A stretch of DNA of 5,289 bases, taken from contig DATDRM010000245.1 in NCBI GenBank assembly GCA_035291705.1, forward strand, positions 1-5,289, in the 5' to 3' direction. Shown in pieces: positions 1-5,287 of this stretch (positions within the stretch are counted from its first letter, which is position 1; the number at the start of each line of letters is the position of its first letter). This DNA is from DATDRM01 sp035291705 (GTDB taxonomy: Bacteria > Chloroflexota > Anaerolineae > Anaerolineales > UBA4823). The notes beneath the pieces were generated by a model. That model was not told the DNA's origin. It saw nothing but the letters and a program-made list of their open reading frames with translations, and searched no databases. The position numbers were made by a program, and so were the translations under genes.

Positions 1-83
1 GGTATACTGCTCCCAGCTTCGTATTCTGCAACTACCTGGCGTTTGAAACCTTCGCTGTATCTTTTGATTTTTGCCTTTGTCAT
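1..83 (-). CDS. Partial transposase OrfA (IS3/IS911-like HTH protein), N-terminal 27 codons only
   Basis: Read on the minus strand from the ATG at 83-81, this open frame runs off the window start and encodes MTKAKIKRYSEGFKRQVV followed by AEYEAGSSI. The Y-S-x-x-F-K-x-x-V-V-x-E-Y-E-x-G pattern is the opening of the helix-turn-helix domain (Transposase_8/HTH_Tnp_1 type) of small OrfA proteins in IS3-family elements. In that family OrfA binds the element's terminal inverted repeats and is usually joined to the OrfB integrase by programmed frameshifting. An AGAGG Shine-Dalgarno-like sequence at 93-89 sits 5 nt before the ATG, and an in-frame TGA lies a few codons further upstream, which supports this start. 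The frame starts only 26 bp beyond the stop codon of the upstream minus-strand nuclease gene. The end of the insertion sequence must therefore fall in that gap or inside the 3' end of the nuclease gene. A weak -10-like TATAAC lies at 114-109. Only the N-terminus is visible, so the exact IS group cannot be set and intactness is unknown. Confidence 0.72.
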   Translation of the reverse strand, partial: MTKAKIKRYSEGFKRQVVAEYEAGSSI

Positions 84-109
84 CCTGGCCTCTGCTTCAT
101 TTCACTTAG

Positions 110-1351
110 TTATACCTGTAAATATATATCAGGACGACACAGTTCTGGGGTCGGCGCCCAAAGACCGCGTTGTTGGGTTCTTGCATCCAAATCCGCTGCG
201 ATAAATATTTCCGCGCATGCGACATCAGGGAGATAGGTAGCGGCAATCGCATAACCTGAGTGAACTAACTCATAGTTGACGAACAAATCACCAACAAACA
301 CATAGCGGAGCAAGCGACCATATTGGTCAGTTTCTGAAACATCTTTGACCAATGTAACGGTCTTTCCTGAAACCAATAAAACATTTTTTGCTTTGGCATT
401 TTGCCCAAATAATTGATCGGACTCAGGCATATCTATGCCAATATAGCGCACACGATAATCGCTACCGTTCATCCAAACTTCTATCGTGGCTCCATCAATC
501 ACCCTGGTAAACTTTCCAACTTCTCTAGTCGTATCCTTCGGAACACAACCAGCCGAATCGATGGTGGGAAGCGTAGTGGAAGGAGCGAGGGTATCCGAAG
601 TAGTAAAAGAAATTATTGAGGTGGGAGTAAGTGTCGAAGTCGGTGTGATGGTTGAGGTAGGTGTGTCGGTTGAGGTCCGTGTGGGCGTAGAGGTTGTGGT
701 CCAGGTTGAGGTAGGGGTATAAGTCGGCGCGTCGGTTGGAGTAAACGTTGGAGTATGAGTCGGAATTGAAGCAACGACCATAGAAGCAGTTGAACCCAAA
801 CCAATCATGGCTTGACTTAATGGACAGAGCACAACAAGGGCTCCGATGATGATTGATGGAATAAATCCAGGTAATGTAGTAGATGGAAAGCTGGCTCTAA
901 AGGTTTCTTTTACCCGCGCTAGCAAGGTGACCTGGCCATACGGAAATAATCGAAACTTCAACACAGCTAATTCCTGATTCAATGCCCGCAGTCGATGGCG
1001 AGCTTCAACCTCTTTCCGATCATTTTCAAAATGAGCATTTTCCGCACGCAACTTAATTGATTCAAGATCATTTCTACTTATCCGTTTCTCTAAAGCCCTG
1101 CGTTGTTTCAAGAGCGAGTTCTTTTTCTTGACGACTGGAAGGGAGTTAAATCGAAAATAAAAGATAATCACGGATAGAAATGCGATTGAAAGAGAAAATA
1201 TTGCCAAAGTCACCAATGACAAATTGAAGGGTTGATCCGAGAAAACAAGAATGCCAGCGCTAAATGAAAAAATCAGGAGCTGGATAATTGCAACGATCTG
1301 GATCAACCTGACTTCAAATCGAAGATCGGAGCTACTCTTTATGGGGTCCAT
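110..1351 (-). CDS. Membrane-anchored protein with Thr/Pro stalk and C-terminal staphylococcal-nuclease-like domain
   Basis: This 413-residue protein has hydrophobic segments at about 15-38, 43-66 and 163-193. A Lys/Arg/Glu-rich, probably coiled-coil segment lies at about 74-132, a Thr/Pro/Ser-rich linker at about 197-260, and an SNase-like (PF00565-type) domain at about 276-398. The positive charges between the second and third membrane segments favour a cytoplasmic coiled coil and an extracytoplasmic stalk and nuclease; Cys269 and Cys379 could then form a disulfide (inference). The family cleaves phosphodiester bonds in DNA or RNA, usually with Ca2+. Visible motifs are VIDGATIEV (284-292), VRYIGIDMPE (301-310) and DQYGR (342-346). 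Counterparts of the catalytic Arg35, Asp40, Glu43 and Arg87 of staphylococcal nuclease are Arg302, Asp307, Glu310 and Arg346. The Asp21 metal ligand is replaced by Ala288, so activity may be altered. The ATG at 1351 is the only plausible start: an in-frame TGA lies four codons upstream and no other Met precedes the first membrane segment. The Shine-Dalgarno match is weak. The last residues after RGLW may have been altered by the adjacent insertion sequence. Confidence 0.9.
   Translation of the reverse strand: MDPIKSSSDLRFEVRLIQIVAIIQLLIFSFSAGILVFSDQPFNLSLVTLAIFSLSIAFLSVIIFYFRFNSLPVVKKKNSLLKQRRALEKRISRNDLESIKLRAENAHFENDRKEVEARHRLRALNQELAVLKFRLFPYGQVTLLARVKETFRASFPSTTLPGFIPSIIIGALVVLCPLSQAMIGLGSTASMVVASIPTHTPTFTPTDAPTYTPTSTWTTTSTPTRTSTDTPTSTITPTSTLTPTSIISFTTSDTLAPSTTLPTIDSAGCVPKDTTREVGKFTRVIDGATIEVWMNGSDYRVRYIGIDMPESDQLFGQNAKAKNVLLVSGKTVTLVKDVSETDQYGRLLRYVFVGDLFVNYELVHSGYAIAATYLPDVACAEIFIAADLDARTQQRGLWAPTPELCRPDIYLQV
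617..763 (-). repeat. Low-complexity Thr/Pro stalk-coding repeat
   Basis: Residues 197-245 of the minus-strand nuclease protein are a run of degenerate TPT-x-TPT and TST-x-TPT units with almost no other residue types. On the plus strand this appears as a string of imperfect GTTGAGGTAGG-like hexamer and dodecamer repeats. Such segments act as extended, possibly glycosylated spacers that hold a domain away from the membrane or cell wall; that role is inferred from composition and from their position between a membrane segment and an enzyme domain. The DNA is slippage-prone, so length variation between strains is expected. Plus-strand open frames here (Val/Glu/Gly-rich) are translations of the repeat in the wrong frame. 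Confidence 0.8.
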
Positions 1352-1487
1352 TTTCTTACTTCACAAACAACAGGTTATCTCAATTCGTCGAAACATGGAG
1401 GCAATGCTATATCTGAAACGCTTAATAACATAAAACAAGAATAGATGGAGAGATAATAATACTTCAGTTAGAGGGGATTGAGAGGCG

Positions 1488-1493
1488 ATTATA
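1488..1493 (-). promoter_or_regulatory. Candidate -10 box for the nuclease gene
   Basis: Read on the minus strand this hexamer is TATAAT, a perfect sigma70-type -10, in a very AT-rich context (TATTAATATAAT). A weak -35 match (TTCTGA) lies at 1515-1510 with 16 bp spacing. Transcription would begin near 1481, leaving a leader of about 130 nt before the ATG at 1351. AT-rich DNA yields such matches by chance and the -35 is poor, so this is only a candidate. Confidence 0.3.
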
Positions 1494-1561
1494 TTAATAC
1501 TAAACGAAATCAGAACATGTCCGTTACACAAACGATGGTCAAGCCTCGAGATAGTTCAGAT

Positions 1562-1582
1562 AAATGTGCATTTTTCACATTT
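1562..1582. repeat. Short perfect inverted repeat (AAATGTG / CACATTT)
   Basis: AAATGTG at 1562-1568 is matched by its reverse complement CACATTT at 1576-1582 across a 7-nt centre, CATTTTT. It lies 130 bp upstream of the STAND start. The symmetric, AT-rich half-sites could be an operator for a dimeric regulator, or a weak RNA hairpin in the leader. The stem is too AT-rich for a good terminator. The symmetry is directly visible; any function is inference. Confidence 0.4.
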
Positions 1583-1592
1583 GGTTCTGCGC

Positions 1593-1632
1593 CAAGGATC
1601 AACTGACGGCTGCCTGGTAAAATGTATCCTTG
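1593..1632. repeat. Inverted repeat CAAGGAT / ATCCTTG with 26-nt spacer
   Basis: CAAGGAT at 1593-1599 and its exact reverse complement ATCCTTG at 1626-1632 flank a 26-nt spacer, about 80 bp before the STAND start. In RNA this could form a long-loop leader hairpin. In DNA it could be a remnant of a small mobile or palindromic repeat. A single 7-bp match at this spacing can arise by chance, so support is weak. Confidence 0.25.
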
Positions 1633-1645
1633 ACGATGGACGAAA

Positions 1646-1669
1646 GCTTGACCTGAGCGAAGCGAAGGG
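1646..1669. repeat. Interspersed-repeat-like oligonucleotide (CTGAGCGAAGCGAAGG core)
   Basis: The stretch includes the GCGAAGCGAAGG tandem preceded by GCTTGACCTGA. Its reverse complement translates to S-L-R-S-G-Q-A-type spurious peptides, a pattern I recall as recurrent in intergenic DNA of Chloroflexota and some other environmental bacteria. It begins 66 bp upstream of the STAND start codon. Only one copy is in the window, so repeat status rests on recollection of similar sequences, not on anything shown here. Confidence 0.3.
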
Positions 1670-1700
1670 ACGAACGAAGATGACCAAATGGTGTATCCGG

Positions 1701-1705
1701 GGAGG
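1701..1705 (+). promoter_or_regulatory. Ribosome binding site that sets the STAND gene start
   Basis: GGAGG, within a longer GGGGAGGG run, lies 6 nt before the ATG at 1712. This is a near-ideal Shine-Dalgarno and spacing. The in-frame ATG at 1688 has only a poor GAAG upstream and would place this purine run inside the coding sequence. The site therefore argues for initiation at 1712. Confidence 0.8.
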
Positions 1706-1711
1706 GATGTA

Positions 1712-4700
1712 ATGAAAAAGGAAGGCGTAAAGACCGAAACCAGCGGTGATGAACCTGCAGATTCGGCTGCCGTGAGAGCAAAACCTGAGGACGTTACAAA
1801 AAACAACCAGCCGGCGCGTCTTATACGAGTGTTCATCTCATCCACGTTTCGCGATATGCAGGCCGAGCGCGATGAGCTGGCCAAGTTCATCTTTCCGCAA
1901 CTGCGCAAGCTGTGCGAGCGGCGCGGCGCCACCTGGGGGGAAGTAGATTTACGCTGGGGCATTACGGACGAACAAAAATCCGAGGGCAAGGTTCTGCCGA
2001 TCTGCCTGGACGAAATCCAGCGCTGCCGGCCCTACTTCATCGGGCTGTTGGGTGAGCGCTACGGCTGGATCCCGGATGAAATTCCCCCGGATCTGATCAA
2101 GCAACAGCCCTGGCTGGCAGAACACCTGGATCACTCGGTGACCGAACTGGAAATTCTGCATGGGGTGCTTAATAACCCCGAGATGGCAGAACATGCCTTC
2201 TTTTATTTTCGCGACCCTAAATTCATTGAGTCTCTCCCTCCGAAAGAGCGATCCGCTTACTTTGAGAGTACCACACCGGAAGAAGCCAGGCGGTATGGCT
2301 CCGCCGAGGCGCAGCGACGCGCTGACCAGCGCAAGCACAAACTGGTGGATTTGAAGGGACGCATCCGCAGCAGCGGCTTTCCGGTGCACGAGAATTACCA
2401 GGACCCCAAGGAATTTGGGCAATGGGTGCTGAAGGATTTGACCGCCATCATTGACGAGCTCTATCCAGAAGGCTCGCAGCCGGACCCGCTCGACCGGGAA
2501 GCGGCCGAGCACGAGGTCTTTGCCCGCAGCCGGATGGGGGTCTATATTGGCCGCCAGACCTACTTCGACCAGCTGGAGGCGCACGCCGGCGGAGATGGCG
2601 CGCCTTTGGTCGTGCTGGGTGAATCGGGATCGGGAAAATCTGCCTTGCTGGCCAACTGGGCCATACGTTATAGAAGGGAGTATCCAGACGATTTGGTGCT
2701 GATGCACTTCATCGGCGCCACACCTGCCAGCGCGGACTGGGCATCCATGCTGCGCCGCATCCTGGGTGAGTTCAAGCGGAAATTTGACATTAGAGAAGAA
2801 ATCCCCGACCAGCCGGACGCCCTGCGCATAGCCTTCGCCAACTGGCTCAATATGGCTGCCGCCCGGGGGCGGGTCGTCTTGATCCTGGATGCGCTCAACC
2901 AGTTGGATGACCGTGACGGGGCGCCTGACCTGGTCTGGCTGCCGCCCCACATCCCCGCCAACGTGCGCATGCTCCTCTCCACCTTGCCTGGCCGCTCGCT
3001 GGACGAACTCCAGAAACGCGGCTGGCCGGCTTTGACGGTGGAGTCGCTCCAGCCCGAGGAACGCAAACAGCTAATCCAGGAATACCTGGCCCTCTTCACC
3101 AAGGCCCTCAGCCCGGCCCAGATGGAGCGCATTGCCAGCGCTGCGCAGTGCCAGAACCCGCTGTTCCTGCGTGTGCTGCTGGACGAACTGCGCCTGTTCG
3201 GTGTGCACGAGCAGCTGAGCGAGCGGATCGAGGGGTATCTGAGAGCGCTAACCATCCCAGCCCTCTACCAGTTGATCCTGGAACGCTGCGAGCAGGACTA
3301 CGAACGCGAGCGACCGGGATTGGTGCGCGACTCCATGGCTCTGCTTTGGGCAGCCCGGCGAGGTCTTTCCGAAGCCGAACTGATGGACCTGCTCGGTGCG
3401 GGCGGCCGGCCCCTGCCGCGCGCCCACTGGTCGCCGCTGTACCTGGCCCTGGAGCAGTCCTTTCTCAGCCGAGGAGGTCTGATCGGTTTCTTCCATGGAT
3501 ATCTACGCCAGGCTGTGCAAAACCGTTATTTGCCGGATCGACCAATGCAGAAATCGGCTCACCTGCGCCTGGCGGATTATTTCCAGGCACAGTCCGGAGA
3601 CTCCCCCCGCCGCCTGGATGAACTACCCTGGCAGCTGGCTCAAGCCAGGGAATGGCCACGATTGTCTACCTTACTCGGGGATTTTGAGTTCTTGGGAGCC
3701 GCCTGGAAGTTCAACCCCATTGAAGTCAAGACCTGTTGGGCTCAGGTGGAAACGGATTCACCCTTCCGAATACGGGATGCCTATCGCCAGGTAGTCGAGC
3801 ATCCAAATCGCTATGCGGATACTGTCTGGCCGATCAGTATTCTGATGCGTGATACAGGTCATCTAACCGAAGCGCTCGCCTTGGGCACCTATCTCGTCGA
3901 TCATTACCGTCGGGCAGGGGATCTTGCAAATCTCCACGCCTCGCTCGGCAACCAGGCACTGATCCTGGCTGACCGCGGGGACCTGGACGGGGCGATGGCG
4001 CTGCACAAGGAAGAGGAGCGCATCTGCCGCCAACTGGGGGACCAGGGCGGGCTACAGCGGACGCTCGGCAACCAGGCACTGATCCTGGCTGACCGCGGCG
4101 ACCTGGACGGGGCGATGGCTCTAATCAAGGAGCAGGAGCGCATCTGCCGCGAGCTGGGGAACAAGGCTGGGCTGCAATTCTCGCTCGGATACCGCGCGCT
4201 GATCCTCAAGGACCGCGGCGACCTGGACGGGGCGCTGGCGCTGCACAAGGAGCAGGAGCGCATCTCCCGCGAGCTGGGAGACAAGGGCAGGTTGGGAATC
4301 TCGTTCGGCAGCCAGGCATTGATCCTCTATATCCGCGGTGACCTGGACGGGGCGCTGGCACTGCACAAGGAGAAGGAGCACATCTGCCGCGATCTTGGGG
4401 ACAAGGCCGGGCTGGGACACTCGCTCGGCAACCAGGCGCTGATCCACAAGGCGCGTGGCGACCTGGACGGGGCGCTGGCGCTGCATAAGGAAGAGGAGCG
4501 CATTTGCCGCGAGTTGGGGGACAAGGCAGGGCTCTCAGCTTCGCTCGGCAACCAGGCACTGATCCTGGCTGACCGCGGCGATCTGGACGGAGCGATGGCA
4601 TTGCACAAGGAAGAAGAGCGCATCTGCCGCGAGCTGGGAAACAAGACTGGGCTGTCTCATTCGCTCAACAACCAGGCGCTGATCCTCAAGTACCGCGGTG

Positions 4701-5287
4701 ACCTGGAGGGGGCGCTGGCACTGCACAAGGAGCAGGAGCGCATTTGTCGCGAACTAGGGGATAAGTACGAGCTGGAACACTCGCTCGGCAACCAGGCGCT
4801 TATCCTTCATGCCCACGGCGACCTGGATGGAGCGATGGAACTTCACAAGGAAGAAGAGAGCATCTGCCGCGAGCTGGGGGACAAGGATGGGCTGGGACGC
4901 TCGCTTGGCAACCAGGCAGTGATTCTCAATGTCCGTGGCGACCTGGACGGGGCGATGGCGCTGCACAAGGAGCAGGAGTGTATCTGCCGCGAGCTGGGGA
5001 ATATGGCATTGCTGCAAACCTCGCTTGGCAACCAGGCGAATATCCTTTATGCCCGCGGCGACTTGAACGGGGCGATGGCAATGCACAAGGAGGAGGAACG
5101 CATCTGTCGCAAGCTGGGAAACCCGCATGGACTGGCAATCTCTTTATATAACCAGGCGATTATCCTGGCCAAAATGGGTAAAAAAGGAGAGGCGCATCGC
5201 CTAGCGGAGGAGGGGCTCAGGCTCGCAGAGGAACATGGCTATCGTTCGCTTGTGAAAAAGATTGAATCCAATAAGAACAAATTGTAA
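1712..5287 (+). CDS. DUF4062-STAND NTPase-TPR repeat protein (putative conflict/immune sensor)
   Basis: This complete 1191-residue protein ends at TAA 5285-5287. Residues 1-35 are hydrophilic. Residues 38-125 are a DUF4062 domain (RVFISSTFRDMQAERD at 39-54, VDLRWGI from 78, ERYGW ending at 119). Residues 126-280 are a linker of the type that follows DUF4062 in TEP1/NWD1/nephrocystin-3-like proteins (SVTELEILHG, FFYFRDP). The P-loop NTPase has Walker A GESGSGKS (303-310, Lys309), Walker B VVLILDAL (388-395, Asp393), a sensor-like strand NVRMLLST (417-424) and a GxP-like CQNPLFL (480-486). A helical/winged-helix-like region carries FFHGYLRQAV (593-602, His595). Degenerate helical repeats (about 670-743) lead into ten 40-residue TPR units (744-1143) and a divergent C-terminal cap. 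STAND proteins are ligand-gated oligomerising switches: repeats sense, ATP drives assembly and the N-terminal domain signals. A defence or self/non-self role is inferred. No signal peptide or membrane segment is seen, so it is probably cytoplasmic. It stands alone, divergent from the nuclease. Its base composition is visibly more GC-rich than that of its neighbour. Confidence 0.92.
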   Translation: MKKEGVKTETSGDEPADSAAVRAKPEDVTKNNQPARLIRVFISSTFRDMQAERDELAKFIFPQLRKLCERRGATWGEVDLRWGITDEQKSEGKVLPICLDEIQRCRPYFIGLLGERYGWIPDEIPPDLIKQQPWLAEHLDHSVTELEILHGVLNNPEMAEHAFFYFRDPKFIESLPPKERSAYFESTTPEEARRYGSAEAQRRADQRKHKLVDLKGRIRSSGFPVHENYQDPKEFGQWVLKDLTAIIDELYPEGSQPDPLDREAAEHEVFARSRMGVYIGRQTYFDQLEAHAGGDGAPLVVLGESGSGKSALLANWAIRYRREYPDDLVLMHFIGATPASADWASMLRRILGEFKRKFDIREEIPDQPDALRIAFANWLNMAAARGRVVLILDALNQLDDRDGAPDLVWLPPHIPANVRMLLSTLPGRSLDELQKRGWPALTVESLQPEERKQLIQEYLALFTKALSPAQMERIASAAQCQNPLFLRVLLDELRLFGVHEQLSERIEGYLRALTIPALYQLILERCEQDYERERPGLVRDSMALLWAARRGLSEAELMDLLGAGGRPLPRAHWSPLYLALEQSFLSRGGLIGFFHGYLRQAVQNRYLPDRPMQKSAHLRLADYFQAQSGDSPRRLDELPWQLAQAREWPRLSTLLGDFEFLGAAWKFNPIEVKTCWAQVETDSPFRIRDAYRQVVEHPNRYADTVWPISILMRDTGHLTEALALGTYLVDHYRRAGDLANLHASLGNQALILADRGDLDGAMALHKEEERICRQLGDQGGLQRTLGNQALILADRGDLDGAMALIKEQERICRELGNKAGLQFSLGYRALILKDRGDLDGALALHKEQERISRELGDKGRLGISFGSQALILYIRGDLDGALALHKEKEHICRDLGDKAGLGHSLGNQALIHKARGDLDGALALHKEEERICRELGDKAGLSASLGNQALILADRGDLDGAMALHKEEERICRELGNKTGLSHSLNNQALILKYRGDLEGALALHKEQERICRELGDKYELEHSLGNQALILHAHGDLDGAMELHKEEESICRELGDKDGLGRSLGNQAVILNVRGDLDGAMALHKEQECICRELGNMALLQTSLGNQANILYARGDLNGAMAMHKEEERICRKLGNPHGLAISLYNQAIILAKMGKKGEAHRLAEEGLRLAEEHGYRSLVKKIESNKNKL
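3941..5140 (+). repeat. Ten-unit tandem array, 120-bp period, encoding 40-residue TPRs
   Basis: Ten units of exactly 120 bp follow each other without any indel, starting at 3941, 4061, 4181, 4301, 4421, 4541, 4661, 4781, 4901 and 5021. An eleventh, diverged unit (from 5141) caps the protein. The shared framework is SLGNQALIL-x-x-RGDLDGA, then (M/L)ALHKE-x-ERICRELG, then (D/N)K-x-GL-x-x. The 40-residue length and paired-helix pattern fit the longer TPR variants of LGN/Pins-type proteins rather than the 34-residue classical TPR. Cys at unit position 29 is kept in nine of ten units (Ser in unit 3). Units 1 and 6 share their first 38 bases exactly, and unit 2 matches them from its second base, indicating recent duplication or gene conversion. 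The array should form a superhelical binding surface. Confidence 0.95.

Larger units (their letters stand above)
1352..1711. other. Divergent intergenic region between the nuclease and STAND genes
   Basis: These 360 bases lie between the divergent starts of the nuclease (minus) and the STAND NTPase (plus). The half nearest the nuclease (1352-1515) is AT-rich and holds the best promoter-like hexamer. The half nearest the STAND gene (1560-1711) is more GC-balanced and holds two inverted repeats, an interspersed-repeat-like stretch and the ribosome binding site. A TTGAGA (1478-1483) could serve as a plus-strand -35, but no convincing -10 follows at the right distance, so the STAND promoter is not located. 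No tRNA, convincing small ORF or strong rho-independent terminator was seen. Open frames crossing this region on the minus strand have no recognisable protein character. Confidence 0.7.

Noticed and set aside
84..109. Rho-independent terminator after the nuclease gene
   Set aside because: The 26-bp gap to the transposase start contains no GC-rich hairpin followed by a T run in the minus-strand direction.
486..722. Plus-strand Val/Glu/Gly-rich open frame
   Set aside because: It is the antisense reading of the Thr/Pro stalk repeat of the nuclease gene and has no ribosome binding site or domain.
1562..1582. Transcription terminator formed by the AAATGTG/CACATTT hairpin
   Set aside because: The stem is short and AT-rich and no U tract follows on either strand, so it is kept only as a symmetric repeat or possible operator.
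1510..1989. Minus-strand open frame spanning the intergenic region and the start of the STAND gene
   Set aside because: Half lies antisense to the DUF4062 coding sequence and the rest covers inverted repeats and the interspersed-like oligonucleotide; no domain pattern was seen.
1949..2950. Long minus-strand open frame (333 codons) opposite the DUF4062/NTPase coding region
   Set aside because: It lies wholly antisense to a gene with clear domain motifs, has no recognisable protein character, and arises from the GC-rich codon pattern of the sense gene.
3834..5138. Several overlapping minus-strand open frames with repetitive Arg/Pro/Ser content
   Set aside because: They are mirror translations of the 120-bp TPR array; their internal repetition follows the sense-strand period exactly.
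3941..5140. CRISPR array, because of regular repeats
   Set aside because: The 120-bp units are contiguous coding DNA in one open frame with no separate spacers, and they encode TPR helices.
3941..5140. Diversity-generating retroelement variable region
   Set aside because: Variable codons recur inside repeat units and are not confined to adenines; no template repeat or reverse transcriptase gene is present in the window.
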